Positions 43,746 through 52,640 of a stretch of DNA of 64,000 bases are shown piece after piece. The notes under the pieces are model-generated. The model worked only from the letters and a program-made list of their open reading frames with translations, had not been told where the DNA came from and did no database searches. This stretch comes from an uncultured Bacteroidia bacterium (GTDB lineage Bacteria > Bacteroidota > Bacteroidia > Bacteroidales > UBA932), in contig CACYWN010000015.1 in the NCBI GenBank assembly GCA_902778105.1, forward strand, positions 1-64,000, in the 5' to 3' direction. The position numbers were made by a program, and so were the translations under genes. How positions within the stretch are numbered: position 1 is the stretch's first letter; every line of letters begins with the position of its first letter.

Positions 43746-44222
43746 TTATTTGTCTCCGCCGGCTTTTCTCGAAGCGTACATGATCTTCAGCGCAGAGCAG
43801 CGTCTGAGCTCCTGCTTGACATCCGATACGATACCCATTCTGACGTCTTCGTCCACGCGGAGGTTGACGGTCATCAGGGAACGGTCGGCCTCGGACATGG
43901 CGTCACGCTCGGAAGCGATGAAGTCGCGGATGTCGTCGATGGTCTTGAAGGAATCGTTGAGCTGGATACGGGCATCTGTACCGTACATGGCCTGGTACTG
44001 ACGGGTCGGGCTTCCGATGTTGATGTTGGCGGAGAGGTCCTTGCGTTCGAGCTTGGCGGCCTCGGAGGCCTCCGGAAGCTTGACGATGACCTTGTTTTCC
44101 GTCTCACGCATCTGGGTCGTCACCATGAAGAAGAACAGGAGCATGAACACGATATCGGAAAGGGAACCCGAAGAAATGCCGGGAACGCTCTTATTGTTTC
44201 TTGAACCTCCGAATTTAGACAT
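43746..44222 (-). CDS. ExbD/TolR-type biopolymer transport protein, copy 1
   Basis: This 158-residue protein has one N-terminal transmembrane helix (SLSDIVFMLLFFFMVTTQM) with the essential ExbD Asp in SDIVF, and a periplasmic domain (VNLRVDEDVRMGIVSDVKQ). ExbD works with ExbB as the proton-driven motor that energises TonB. It is the last gene of the cluster, 14 nt after exbD copy 2. The two ExbD proteins differ strongly in their periplasmic parts, so they likely form a mixed motor or serve different partners. Confidence 0.92.
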   Translation of the reverse strand: MSKFGGSRNNKSVPGISSGSLSDIVFMLLFFFMVTTQMRETENKVIVKLPEASEAAKLERKDLSANINIGSPTRQYQAMYGTDARIQLNDSFKTIDDIRDFIASERDAMSEADRSLMTVNLRVDEDVRMGIVSDVKQELRRCSALKIMYASRKAGGDK

Positions 44223-44236
44223 ATTCCATTCCTCCT

Positions 44237-44806
44237 CTATTTTTTACCTGTATCCTTCGGCTCGGCCTCGGAAATGTTCTGGGGCACGGCCTTTTTGACG
44301 ATCTCTTGCTGATCTTCCGAAAGACGGGCGAATTTTGCGCCGAATTCCCGCATGGAGAATTCGTCACGGAGTTCGTTCACGGCCTTCACGAGTTCATTCT
44401 GCACTGCAATATAGGCCTGGTAGCTGGTACCACGGTCATTCTGCAGGGAGATGACGCCCTTGGAGACCATGTAGGTCTTGCCCTCGATCTCCTTCTCTTC
44501 CTTTTCGGGGAGGTTCGGGTCGTTGGCAGGGTTCGAAAGGAACTCCTTCATCTTGTCTTTCAGATAGGCGATATCCATGGCTTCATTACCGGCAAAAAGC
44601 TTATCTGCAGAGTTGATACGCACGATAACGATGTTACGGCGGTTCACCTTCTGGTCCTGGGCCTGCTTGGAATCAGGAATCGGGGGCAGACGGCGCTGCA
44701 GACCTGACTGGTCACCCATCGTGGTGGTCATCAGGAAGTAGCAGAGCAGCAGGAACGCGATGTCCGCTGTTGAGCTAGAGTTGATTTCCGGTGTTTTCTT
44801 TGCCAT
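44237..44806 (-). CDS. ExbD/TolR-type biopolymer transport protein, copy 2
   Basis: This 189-residue protein has the ExbD transmembrane helix (SSTADIAFLLLCYFLMTTTM) with the conserved Asp in TADIAF. A longer periplasmic domain contains a charged insert (PEKEEKEIEGKTYMVSKG) and a Glu/Gln/Lys-rich tail. It is larger than copy 1, which suggests a specialised partner. The gene lies 3 nt downstream of the small membrane protein gene and 14 nt upstream of copy 1. Confidence 0.9.
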   Translation of the reverse strand: MAKKTPEINSSSTADIAFLLLCYFLMTTTMGDQSGLQRRLPPIPDSKQAQDQKVNRRNIVIVRINSADKLFAGNEAMDIAYLKDKMKEFLSNPANDPNLPEKEEKEIEGKTYMVSKGVISLQNDRGTSYQAYIAVQNELVKAVNELRDEFSMREFGAKFARLSEDQQEIVKKAVPQNISEAEPKDTGKK

Positions 44807-44809
44807 AGC

Positions 44810-45262
44810 TTACGCTTTTTTGTTGAGAATGCCAGAAATAATCTCACCGGCGATGATGGCGACGATGGCGCCCGCACCGAGGATGTAGGTGAGGTTAAGG
44901 ACGGTATCTGTGAGTTTCAGTTCACCCGCAGTGGGCGGGGTGGCGCCGGTAAAGCCGAGGGCCGGTTTTCCGGAAGCCAGGAAATAGGCGATCAGGCACA
45001 GGACGGCTGCCGCGGCGATGGCGATACCGATGCGCACGAGGCTCTTCGGATTGGTCGTCGCCGAAATGTAGAGACCGATGCACAGGACTGCGACCAGGGC
45101 GATGGCAAGCATCGCGTAGGCCCAGTAGAGCATTGTCTCCACGGCTGCGCCTTCGCCGCTGCCGCCGAAACGGGTGAAAGCCCAGACGGCGAGACCGACG
45201 CTGACGAGCAGGAGTGCCCAGCTGATCCACTTGAATATCTTGGCGTATAACGGATTTTCCAT
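44810..45262 (-). CDS. Small four-helix membrane protein of the ExbB/ExbD cluster
   Basis: This 150-residue protein is hydrophobic with about four predicted membrane helices (KWISWALLLVSVGLAVWAF; MLYWAYAMLAIALVAVLCIG; IGIAIAAAAVLCLIAYFLA; ILGAGAIVAIIAGEIISGIL). No family name is recognised with certainty. It sits between exbB and the two exbD genes, 3 nt from exbD copy 2, in a position often filled by a similar protein in Bacteroidota. It may be an accessory part of the TonB motor. Confidence 0.7.
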   Translation of the reverse strand: MENPLYAKIFKWISWALLLVSVGLAVWAFTRFGGSGEGAAVETMLYWAYAMLAIALVAVLCIGLYISATTNPKSLVRIGIAIAAAAVLCLIAYFLASGKPALGFTGATPPTAGELKLTDTVLNLTYILGAGAIVAIIAGEIISGILNKKA

Positions 45263-45295
45263 TTTTTACTTGGAATTAATCGGTTCGTTATTCAA

Positions 45296-46084
45296 TTACT
45301 TGTTGTACTTGACCATCGTGTCGACGAAACGGATGGAAGCGTCCTCCATGTCGATGGTGAGGCTGTCGATCTTGGACAGGATATAGTTGTAGAAGAGCTG
45401 GAGGATAACGGCGACGATAAGACCGCCGACGGTGGTGATAAGGGCGACCTTCATACCACCCGCAACAACGTTCGGGGAGATGTCACCGGCAGCCTGGATG
45501 GCGTCGAAGGCCTGGATCATACCGATAACGGTACCAAGGAATCCGAGGGACGGGGCAATGGCGATGAACAGGGAAATCCAGCTCAGGCCTTTCTCCATGA
45601 GGCTCATCTGGACGGAGCCGTAGGAGACGATGGTCTTTTCGACGACATCGACACCCTGGTCGGCACGGAGGAGACCCTGGTAGAAGATGGAGGCGACAGG
45701 ACCACGGGTTTCGCGGCAGACCTTCTTGGCTTCTTCCACACCACCCTTCTTGAGGGCTTCTTCCACCTTGTCAAGGAGCTTGGTGGTATTGGTCTTGGAG
45801 AAGGCCAGGTACAGGATTCTTTCGATTGCGAGGGCCAGACCGAGGATGAGGCAGATGAGTACGAGGCTCATGAAGCCGGCGCCACCTTCGATGAACTTGG
45901 TCTTGAGGGCCTGGTGGAGAGGAATCTCCTCACCGGAACCGGCGAAGAGGTCCGTCGGCTGCTCAGCGGCGGGGGCAACTTCCTCGGTCGCGGCCGGAGC
46001 GGCCTGCTCGTCCTGGGCGGAAGCGATGTTCGCAGTGAAGGTCATGAGACCGGCAACTGCCAAAAACATGAAAAACTTTTTCAT
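45296..46084 (-). CDS. MotA/TolQ/ExbB proton channel protein
   Basis: The start at 46084 gives MKKFFMFLAVAGLMTFTANIA with a signal-like N-terminus; the upstream extension contains no recognisable part of the family. The 262-residue protein has a Pro/Ala/Glu-rich stretch, one membrane helix (GAGFMSLVLICLILGLALAIE) and the ExbB core with two helices and SLMEKGLSWISLFIAIAPSLGFLGTVIGMIQAF, the region that lines the proton path. It is the first gene of the ExbB/ExbD cluster and gives energy to TonB-dependent receptors such as the SusC-like protein. Confidence 0.93.
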   Translation of the reverse strand: MKKFFMFLAVAGLMTFTANIASAQDEQAAPAATEEVAPAAEQPTDLFAGSGEEIPLHQALKTKFIEGGAGFMSLVLICLILGLALAIERILYLAFSKTNTTKLLDKVEEALKKGGVEEAKKVCRETRGPVASIFYQGLLRADQGVDVVEKTIVSYGSVQMSLMEKGLSWISLFIAIAPSLGFLGTVIGMIQAFDAIQAAGDISPNVVAGGMKVALITTVGGLIVAVILQLFYNYILSKIDSLTIDMEDASIRFVDTMVKYNK

Positions 46085-46183
46085 AATCGTTTTTGTGTTG
46101 TTAGTAAAAATTCCAGTGTTGTCGTTATGTCTTGTGTTCAAAAGTCCGTGCAATTTAGGAATTTTATTTCAAACGGCAAAGGA

Positions 46184-47215
46184 TTATTTGCTTATTTCGC
46201 CCGATAGGTCCTCCCCAAGCCATGCCTTCACCCATCCGTTGTCCTCGCTCCGGCCCATCAGGACGAATAATTTTCCGAGGGCGGCTTCCGTCGTGACGTC
46301 GTATCCGGACACCACGCCGGCCTCCTTGAGGGACTTCCCGGTGGCGTAGAGATCCATGTTGACGGACCCGGCCGTGCACTGGGTTACGTTCAGCAGGATT
46401 TTCCCCGTGGCGGACGCTTCGCGGATGATGTCGGTGAACCAGGGTTTGGTAAGGGCATTCCCCGATCCGTAGGTTTCGATGATGACTGCCCGGATTTCCG
46501 GGGCGCAGAGGAAGATGCGTACCATTTCCGGCGTAATCCCGGGGTGGATTTTCAGGATGGCGACGCGGGTGTCCAGCCGGTCGTGGACCGTGAGGGGCTG
46601 CGACCAGCTCCCGGGATACCGGATGGCGGACCTGTTGTACCGGATGTTGACGCCGGCCTCGGCCAGGGGAGGCCAGTTGACGCTGCGGAAAGCGTTGAAG
46701 TCCTCGGCGCTCAGCTTGGAAGTGCGGTTGCCCCGCATCAGCCTGGAATCGAAGTAAATGGAAACTTCCGGCACACGGGCATGTCCGTCCCCATCCTTGG
46801 CGGCGGCGATTTCCACGGCCGATATGAGGTTTTCCTTGCCGTCGGTCCGGGGGATGCCGATGGGAAGCTGGCTCCCGGTGAATATGACCGGTTTGGTGAG
46901 CCCCTCCAGCATGAAGCTGAGGGCAGAGGCCGAATAGGCCATGGTGTCGGTCCCGTGCAGGATGACGAAACCGTCGTACTGGTCATACCGCTCCCGGATC
47001 AGGCTTGCGAGCCGGGTCCAGAGGGAAGGCTCCACGTCGGAGGAGTCGATGAGCGGGTCGAAGGTGTAGGAGTCGATCCGGACGGCGAACTTCCTGAGTT
47101 CGGGGACTTCCTCCAGGATCTGGCTGAAATCGAAGGGCCGCAGGGTCAGGTCCTCCGGGTCCTGTTTCATGCCGATGGTGCCACCGGTGTAGATGATGAG
47201 GATGGCAGCGGTCAT
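46184..47215 (-). CDS. ansA: Type I L-asparaginase
   Basis: The start at 47215 gives MTAAILIIYTGGTIGMKQDP, with the TGGTIG motif holding the first catalytic Thr; the upstream extension lies inside tatD. The 343-residue protein has the second catalytic region HGTDTMAYSASALSFML and GSQLPIG. No signal peptide is visible, so it is probably the cytoplasmic type I (AnsA) enzyme that turns asparagine into aspartate and ammonia. It overlaps tatD by 4 nt and follows dprA and tatD in one operon. Confidence 0.93.
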   Translation of the reverse strand: MTAAILIIYTGGTIGMKQDPEDLTLRPFDFSQILEEVPELRKFAVRIDSYTFDPLIDSSDVEPSLWTRLASLIRERYDQYDGFVILHGTDTMAYSASALSFMLEGLTKPVIFTGSQLPIGIPRTDGKENLISAVEIAAAKDGDGHARVPEVSIYFDSRLMRGNRTSKLSAEDFNAFRSVNWPPLAEAGVNIRYNRSAIRYPGSWSQPLTVHDRLDTRVAILKIHPGITPEMVRIFLCAPEIRAVIIETYGSGNALTKPWFTDIIREASATGKILLNVTQCTAGSVNMDLYATGKSLKEAGVVSGYDVTTEAALGKLFVLMGRSEDNGWVKAWLGEDLSGEISK

Positions 47216-47976
47216 AGCTGGTAGAGTTTTTCGGCGTTTGAAGTGGTTGCAGCCTCCACCTCGGCGAAGGTCAGGCCCTTGAGTTCGGCGACCTTGGCGG
47301 CGACCAGCGGGAGGAAGGCGCTTTCGTTGCGCTCTCCCCGGTGCGGAACCGGTGCGAGGTAGGGGGCGTCTGTTTCGAGGACGATGTGTTCGAGGGGAAT
47401 CCGCTTGACCGTTTCCGCGAGGGAGGCTTTCTTGAAGGTGACTACGCCCCCGATTCCCACGGAGAACTCGCCGCACCGCCGGGCCCGGTCATAGACCTCG
47501 AAACTGCCTGAAAAGCAGTGCAGGATGCCCCTGAGGTGCAGGTGGCGGGCGTCTTCCAGGATGTCGAGCAGGTCACCCCAGGCGTCCCGGAGGTGGATGT
47601 TGACGGGAAGGTCCCACTGCGAGGCCAGTTCCAGCTGGACCCGGAGCGCCTCCTTCTGGAGCGCCCGGTCCTCGTTCCCCTCGTGATAGTCGAGGCCGAT
47701 TTCGCCGACGGCGACCACGCCCCGCTCCCGGTACGGGAGCATCCGGTCGATCTCCTCCTTCCAGTCCGGTCCGACGGAGCAGGGATAGAGTCCCACCATC
47801 GGGTACAGGACGCCGGGGTGCCGGTCGCCCACGGCCCAGAGGGCATCCCGCTCACGGCTGTCCACATCGGCCTGGACCATCTTGCCCACGCCCGCTTCCA
47901 GGGCGCGCGCCACGGCGGCGTCGGCGTCCGGCAGAAGCCATTCGTCATAAAAGTGGGTATGGGTGTCGACTAGCAT
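47212..47976 (-). CDS. TatD-family metal-dependent hydrolase
   Basis: The start at 47976 gives MLVDTHTHFYDEW, the TatD beginning with the first metal ligands (HTH). The 254-residue protein has EIGLDYHEG (metal ligand Glu and His), VNIHLRDAW, LHCFSGSFEV and ETDAPYLAPVPHRG, all standard. TatD proteins are 3'-5' DNA/RNA exonucleases or deacylases in the cytoplasm. It sits between dprA and ansA, overlapping ansA by 4 nt. Confidence 0.92.
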   Translation of the reverse strand: MLVDTHTHFYDEWLLPDADAAVARALEAGVGKMVQADVDSRERDALWAVGDRHPGVLYPMVGLYPCSVGPDWKEEIDRMLPYRERGVVAVGEIGLDYHEGNEDRALQKEALRVQLELASQWDLPVNIHLRDAWGDLLDILEDARHLHLRGILHCFSGSFEVYDRARRCGEFSVGIGGVVTFKKASLAETVKRIPLEHIVLETDAPYLAPVPHRGERNESAFLPLVAAKVAELKGLTFAEVEAATTSNAEKLYQL

Positions 47977-48004
47977 CGGTCCGGTTTCAGCGGGTCCTGC
48001 AAAT

Positions 48005-49153
48005 TTACACAATTTTTGTCGGAATTGTGCAACGCTGGAGGAGGTCGGTTTCCAGGAACCCTTCCGCTTCCAGGATTCCGGCCCGCTCCGTCACTTCCGG
48101 CCAGCCCCAGCCGGTTTCCCGGCAGATTTCCTCCAGGGTGATGCCCGGTTTCCCCTTGACGAGGAGCATCATTCTCACCAGGGGATTGTCCTGACCGTAT
48201 TTCCTGCTCAGAAGGCTCTCCAGCGAGGCTTTCCGCCGTCGTTGGGACTTCCCGAGGCCCAGTCTTTCGACCAGGTCTTCCGGCTCGGTGATGATGTCCG
48301 CCATCCGCTGCCGGATGAGCGAGTTGCAGCCGGCGGAGCGCAGGTCGTCGGCCCGCCCCGGCAGGGCGTACACGTCCCGGTTGTAGTCGCAGGCGTACTT
48401 GGCGGTGATGAGGCTTCCGCCCTTGGTCTTGGACTCGATGACGACGGTGGCGCGTGCAAGCCCGGCGATGATCCGGTTGCGCCGGATGAAGTTCAATGCA
48501 ACGGGGGAACTTCCTGATGGATAGTCCGTAACGACGGCCGAACCGGGAGTCCGGACAATCTGGGCGGCCAGTTCCGTGTGCTGCCAGGGATAGATCCGTT
48601 CAATTCCCGTCGCCATGACGCCGATGGTCGGCAGGCCGCTTTCCAGGGCGGTCCGGTGGGCGATGCCATCGGCTCCGAAGGCGAGGCCGCTGACGATGCA
48701 GGGCGGAATGGACGCTTCGCTCATCGCGAGGACCAGTTTGCGGCACCATTCCCGTCCGTACGGGCTGATGTCACGGGTCCCGACGAGGGCGACGCAGGGG
48801 TGCATTTCGAAAACGGAAGCGGGCGGGGAAGTCGCGTTATAGTAGAGTCCGAGCGGAGGGTCGGGACATTCGGAGAGCATCTGGGGATAGTCTTCCTCCC
48901 CATAGGCAATGAACCGGAATCCGGCGCTGGACACATGTTCCAGTTCCCGGGCGGCCCATTCGAGCAGTTCCGGAGTGATCTGGTCGGCAAAGCCGCGGTG
49001 CGGGCCGAGGGCCTCCCGCAGCCGGGCGGCATCCAGGTGGAAGACGGCTTCGGCGGAGCCGCAGGTGCCGACGAGGGCGTGTCCCACGGAGGGCAGGTAC
49101 CCCAGCACCCGGTTCAGGGCGCACAGGGCGGTTTTTTCAGCAAGGTCCGGCAT
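48005..49153 (-). CDS. dprA: DNA processing protein DprA
   Basis: The start at 49153 gives MPDLAEKTALCALNRVLG; the longer frame adds a hydrophobic stretch from the intergenic hairpin region. The 382-residue protein has the Rossmann-like DprA core (CVALVGTRDISPYG, VSGLAFGADGIAHR, IVRTPGSAVVTDYPSGSSP, VYALPGRADDLRSAGCN) and a C-terminal winged-helix domain. DprA binds incoming single-stranded DNA and loads RecA during natural transformation. No other competence gene is present in this window, although recO and recJ are. It leads the dprA-tatD-ansA operon. Confidence 0.93.
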   Translation of the reverse strand: MPDLAEKTALCALNRVLGYLPSVGHALVGTCGSAEAVFHLDAARLREALGPHRGFADQITPELLEWAARELEHVSSAGFRFIAYGEEDYPQMLSECPDPPLGLYYNATSPPASVFEMHPCVALVGTRDISPYGREWCRKLVLAMSEASIPPCIVSGLAFGADGIAHRTALESGLPTIGVMATGIERIYPWQHTELAAQIVRTPGSAVVTDYPSGSSPVALNFIRRNRIIAGLARATVVIESKTKGGSLITAKYACDYNRDVYALPGRADDLRSAGCNSLIRQRMADIITEPEDLVERLGLGKSQRRRKASLESLLSRKYGQDNPLVRMMLLVKGKPGITLEEICRETGWGWPEVTERAGILEAEGFLETDLLQRCTIPTKIV

Positions 49154-49183
49154 GGCGTTTTTTCCGCCAAGGTAGAACAGGAA

Positions 49184-49223
49184 ACGAAAAAACAACACAA
49201 GTTGTTGATAACTTGTGTTGTTT
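49184..49223 (-). terminator. Strong intrinsic terminator downstream of queA
   Basis: AAACAACACAAGTT (49190-49203) and AACTTGTGTTGTTT (49210-49223) pair over 14 bp around GTTGAT. On the minus strand the stem is followed by a run of T, and it lies 31 nt past the queA stop codon. A stem this long and AT-rich can also count as a repeat element. Confidence 0.75.
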
Positions 49224-49253
49224 CAGGGGGTAAATTAACGTTTTTTACGATTT

Positions 49254-50303
49254 CTACAGGATCAGCATGGCATCGCCGTAAGGACCGAACCGGTAGCCTT
49301 CCTCGAGGGCGACCTTGTAGGCGTTCATCACGTTCTGGTATCCACCGAAGGCCGCGACGCACATGAGCATCGTGGACTGGGGCTGGTGGAAGTTGGACAC
49401 GGCCGCATCCGGGACGGAGAACTGGTACGGCGGGAAGATGAACTTGTTGGTCCAGCCGTCGAATACGTTCACCTCGTGGGTGGTGGTGACGTAGGTCTCC
49501 AGGCCGCGCATGACGGTCACGCCCACGGCGACGACCTTCTTGCCGCTGCGCTTGGCCTTGTTGATGTCGGCGGCGGCCTTCTCACTGATGATCAGGCGCT
49601 CGGAATCCATCCGGTGCTTGGAGAGGTCCTCCACGTCCACGCGGCGGAAATGGCCGATGCCCATGTGCACGGTGATAAAGGTCTTCTCGATGTCCTTGAG
49701 AATCATGCGGTTGAACAGCTCGCGGCTGAAGTGGAGGCCGGCGGCGGGAGCGGAGACGGCACCCTCGTTCGCGGCGAAGATGGTCTGGAAGTTCTCGGCA
49801 TCCTCCGGCGTGACCTTTTCCTTGACCCAGCCCGGGACCGGCGTCTCGCCCAGGGAGAACAGGGCTTCCTTGAAATCCTCGTAGGGACCGTCGTACAGGA
49901 AACGGAGGGTACGTCCGCGGGACGTGGTATTGTCGATGACCTCGGCTACGAGGGACTCGTCGTCCCCGAAATACAGTTTGTTGCCGATACGGATCTTGCG
50001 GGCGGGGTCTACGATGACGTCCCACAGGCGCTGTTCGCGGTTGAGCTCGCGCAGGAGGAAGACCATGATGTCGGCTCCGGTCTTTTCTTTTTTGCCGTAG
50101 AGGCGGGCGGGGAAGACCTTCGTGTCGTTGAGCACGAACGTGTCACCCTTTCCGAAATAATCCACGATATCCTTGAAAAGCCGGTGCTCGATCTCTCCGG
50201 TATCCTTGTGGAGGACCATCATGCGGGCCTCGTCCCGCCAGCGGACCGGCGTCTGGGCGATGCGGTCCTGGGGAAGCTCGAAAGCGAATTGCGAAAGTTT
50301 CAT
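49254..50303 (-). CDS. queA: S-adenosylmethionine:tRNA ribosyltransferase-isomerase (QueA)
   Basis: The start at 50303 gives MKLSQFAFELPQDRIAQTPV, the family N-terminus; a longer frame runs back into the NUDIX gene and is rejected. The 349-residue protein has the QueA motifs DEARMMVLHKDTG, DTFVLNDTKVFPARLYGKK, APAAGLHFSRELF and FIFPPYQFSVPDAAVSNFH. It transfers the ribose part of SAM to preQ1-tRNA to make epoxyqueuosine. The gene is single, with a strong terminator downstream. Confidence 0.95.
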   Translation of the reverse strand: MKLSQFAFELPQDRIAQTPVRWRDEARMMVLHKDTGEIEHRLFKDIVDYFGKGDTFVLNDTKVFPARLYGKKEKTGADIMVFLLRELNREQRLWDVIVDPARKIRIGNKLYFGDDESLVAEVIDNTTSRGRTLRFLYDGPYEDFKEALFSLGETPVPGWVKEKVTPEDAENFQTIFAANEGAVSAPAAGLHFSRELFNRMILKDIEKTFITVHMGIGHFRRVDVEDLSKHRMDSERLIISEKAAADINKAKRSGKKVVAVGVTVMRGLETYVTTTHEVNVFDGWTNKFIFPPYQFSVPDAAVSNFHQPQSTMLMCVAAFGGYQNVMNAYKVALEEGYRFGPYGDAMLIL

Positions 50304-50398
50304 ACTACACGTCAACGTTGATACTATTATAGTACGTCTCCCGGCGGAAAAAAGTTTCACGCTGCCCTTCCTGACTTGTCCGGGGATCCGGACAGTGA

Positions 50399-51010
50399 CT
50401 AGATCCTCGCTTCGCGGAATACCTCCAGGATAGAGGGATACGTGTTCTTCAGGAAGGGAGGAAGGCTGGATTTGGCGACCCAGGCGGCCTTGGTAATGTC
50501 CTCTTCCCGCTGCGGGGTGAGATTGGTGGGGTCCGTGTACAGCATGTCGTACCACCAGGTGTGCTTCAGGTGCCAGATGTCGTTCCGGAGATAGCAGTGG
50601 TCGGTGATGCAGATGAGCCGGCGGAGCTGGAGCTGGTCCACGCCGGTTTCCTCCTGGACCTCGCGGAGGGCGGTTACTTCGATATCCTCTCCCGCCTCCT
50701 GATGGCCCTTGGGCAGGTCCCAGAGCCCGTTCCGGGAGATGAGCAGGAAATCCCCGCGCCGGTTGGACACCAGTCCGCCGGCGGCGTTCACTTCCCTGAA
50801 CTCCGCGCACAGCCGGCGGTATGTCCGTTCCGTGTCTTCGGAAGGGATATAGATCCGCGAAAGGGTATCCTGGACCTCGAACATCCGGACCAGGGAATGG
50901 ATGTGTACGGTCTCTCCCACGTGGAACTCCACCGAATTGGGGTCGGAAAGCGCCTCGTCGTCCGGGGCACAGATGACGATACAGCGTTTCTCGAAGTAAA
51001 TCTTGTGCAT
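50399..51010 (-). CDS. NUDIX hydrolase with an N-terminal extra domain
   Basis: This 203-residue protein has the complete NUDIX box (GHQEAGEDIEVTALREVQEE followed by T-G-V) at about residues 101-123, with the metal-binding Glu residues intact. The first 80 residues are not NUDIX: they start KIYFEKRCIVICAPDDEAL and look like a small alpha/beta domain, as in some Bacteroidota homologues. NUDIX enzymes hydrolyse nucleoside diphosphate-linked compounds; the substrate is unknown. The gene is divergent from the SRPBCC-like gene. Confidence 0.88.
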   Translation of the reverse strand: MHKIYFEKRCIVICAPDDEALSDPNSVEFHVGETVHIHSLVRMFEVQDTLSRIYIPSEDTERTYRRLCAEFREVNAAGGLVSNRRGDFLLISRNGLWDLPKGHQEAGEDIEVTALREVQEETGVDQLQLRRLICITDHCYLRNDIWHLKHTWWYDMLYTDPTNLTPQREEDITKAAWVAKSSLPPFLKNTYPSILEVFREARI

Positions 51011-51018
51011 AATATTTG

Positions 51019-51026
51019 TATATTTG
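51019..51026 (+). promoter_or_regulatory. -7 box TATATTTG of the SRPBCC-rsmF-like-TPR operon
   Basis: TATATTTG on the plus strand fits the consensus and lies 23 nt before the ATG at 51049. The minus-strand box of the NUDIX gene lies only 8 nt away, so the two promoters overlap. Confidence 0.6.
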
Positions 51027-51033
51027 CAGACTG

Positions 51034-51041
51034 CAAAGTTA
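51034..51041 (-). promoter_or_regulatory. -7 box TAACTTTG of the NUDIX gene
   Basis: TAACTTTG on the minus strand lies 24 nt before the NUDIX start codon and overlaps the region transcribed from the opposite promoter. Confidence 0.55.
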
Positions 51042-51048
51042 ATGTATT

Positions 51049-51495
51049 ATGACCGAAATTGAAAGCAAGCACGGAATCGTTTCCCGCCAGCCATACGAAT
51101 TGTACATGTCCTTCGTGGACATGCGGAACTTCCTCCAGATGCTGCCTGAGGACAAGAAGCAGGGGGTCGAGGCCGACTTCGACACCATCACCGCGACGGT
51201 ACAGGGATTCAACATCGGCGTGAAGGTCCATGAGCGGGTGCCCTATTCCCGCATCGAGCTGGTGGACTACGGTGCCCCCTTCGCCTTCCATATCGAACTG
51301 CATTTCGATCCGGCTTCCGCCGACCCGTACAAGACCGACTTCTGGATCAAGCTGGAGGCCGACCTCAACCTCATGATGAAAATGATGCTGGGCGGCAAGC
51401 TCAAGGACGCCCTGAACAAGGTGGTGGACGGCCTCGTAGACGCCTCCAACGGCAAGATGCCCGAAGGCTTCGACCCTTCCAAGTTCGGCCTGTGA
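51049..51495 (+). CDS. SRPBCC/START-like small protein
   Basis: This 148-residue cytoplasmic protein has no signal peptide. Its sequence (SRQPYELYMSFVDMRNFLQM, then ITATVQGFNIGVKV, FAFHIELHFDP, WIKLEADLNLMMKMMLGGKL, KVVDGLV) matches the helix-grip pattern of the SRPBCC superfamily, small ligand-binding or chaperone-like proteins. No enzyme function is assigned. The stop codon overlaps the start of the methyltransferase gene (TGATG), so the two are translated together. Confidence 0.65.
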   Translation: MTEIESKHGIVSRQPYELYMSFVDMRNFLQMLPEDKKQGVEADFDTITATVQGFNIGVKVHERVPYSRIELVDYGAPFAFHIELHFDPASADPYKTDFWIKLEADLNLMMKMMLGGKLKDALNKVVDGLVDASNGKMPEGFDPSKFGL

Positions 51496-52640
51496 TGCTG
51501 CCGGAGGCATTCATCCGGATGCTGCCGGAGGAAATCGGCCCCGAGCGGGCACGGACGGTGCTTGATGCGCTGTCCGGCGATCCCTCCGTGTCCATCCGCC
51601 TGAATCCGTCCAAACTCACGGAATGCCCTTTTCCCGAAGCGGAACCCATTTTCTGGAGTCCCTATGGCTTCCTGCTGAAGGAGCGCCCCAACTTTACGCT
51701 GGATCCCCTGTTCCACGCCGGATGCTACTATGTGCAGGATTCTTCCGCCATGTTCGTCGGGGCACTTTTCCGCCGGGTACTGGACCGTTTCGGTGCCGGC
51801 GTCTCCGTCCTGGACCTCTGCGCGGCCCCCGGCGGCAAGACCACCGATCTCGCCGCCTCGCTCCGTGAAAGCTTCGGCGATGGTTTCTCCCTGCTTGCCA
51901 ACGAAGTGATGCACAGCCGTTTCAGCATTCTCCGCTCCAATGTCCGCACGTGGGGCGACCCCCGTGTGGGCGTGGTGTCCCGCGACCCTTCCGCCTTTTC
52001 CGGCAAGCCCGTTTTCGACATCGTCGTCGCCGACGTACCCTGCTCCGGCGAAGGGATGTTCCGGAAGGATGAAAAGGCCGTAGAGGACTGGTCTCCGGAG
52101 ACGGTGGATTTCTGTGCTGCCCGCAGCCGCCGGATCCTTTCGGATGTCTGGTCTTCCCTGAAAGAAGGCGGCATCCTGATTTATTCCACCTGCACATTCA
52201 ACCGGAAGGAGAATGACGGGACCGTGGCGTGGATCGCGTCCGAACTGGGTGCGGAAATCCTCGACCTCGGTGACTTTTCCCCCGTTCTCCGCACGGAACA
52301 CGGCTACGCCCTGCTGCCCGGATTTGTACCCGGGGAAGGCCAGTATGCCGCCGTCCTCGTCAAACACGGGACATCCGAAAACATCCGGCGTGCCGATGTG
52401 TTCTCCATCTTCAAGGCAGACCTTCCCGTCTCGCCTCCCGACCCGTATCCGGCCTGGAATCTGGACAGGAAAACCGCCCTCCAGTATCTCCACGGCGATG
52501 CCATCCGCATTCCGGACGCCCCCGTCGGCCTGCTTACCCTGAGTTATCAGGGACACCCCCTCGGCCCCGGCAAGAACCTCGGCAGCCGGTGCAACAACCT
52601 CTATCCCAAAGACCGAAGAATCAGAATGGATATCCGATGA
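51495..52640 (+). CDS. rRNA 5-methylcytosine methyltransferase (RsmF/NOL1-NOP2-sun family)
   Basis: ATG 51495 is chosen because it overlaps the previous stop as TGATG; a GTG one codon upstream is possible. The 381-residue protein has the SAM-binding LDLCAAPGGKTTDLA, the catalytic Cys motif DVPCSGEGMFRKDEKAV and the second Cys in YSTCTFNRKEND. The C-terminal half resembles the PUA-like tail of RsmF. These enzymes methylate C5 of a cytosine in 16S rRNA. Its stop overlaps the TPR gene start (ATGA). Confidence 0.93.
   Translation: MLPEAFIRMLPEEIGPERARTVLDALSGDPSVSIRLNPSKLTECPFPEAEPIFWSPYGFLLKERPNFTLDPLFHAGCYYVQDSSAMFVGALFRRVLDRFGAGVSVLDLCAAPGGKTTDLAASLRESFGDGFSLLANEVMHSRFSILRSNVRTWGDPRVGVVSRDPSAFSGKPVFDIVVADVPCSGEGMFRKDEKAVEDWSPETVDFCAARSRRILSDVWSSLKEGGILIYSTCTFNRKENDGTVAWIASELGAEILDLGDFSPVLRTEHGYALLPGFVPGEGQYAAVLVKHGTSENIRRADVFSIFKADLPVSPPDPYPAWNLDRKTALQYLHGDAIRIPDAPVGLLTLSYQGHPLGPGKNLGSRCNNLYPKDRRIRMDIR

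Noticed and set aside
50304..50810. N-terminal extension of QueA
   Set aside because: It overlaps the NUDIX gene in another frame of the same strand and has no relation to the QueA family; the normal N-terminus starts at 50303.
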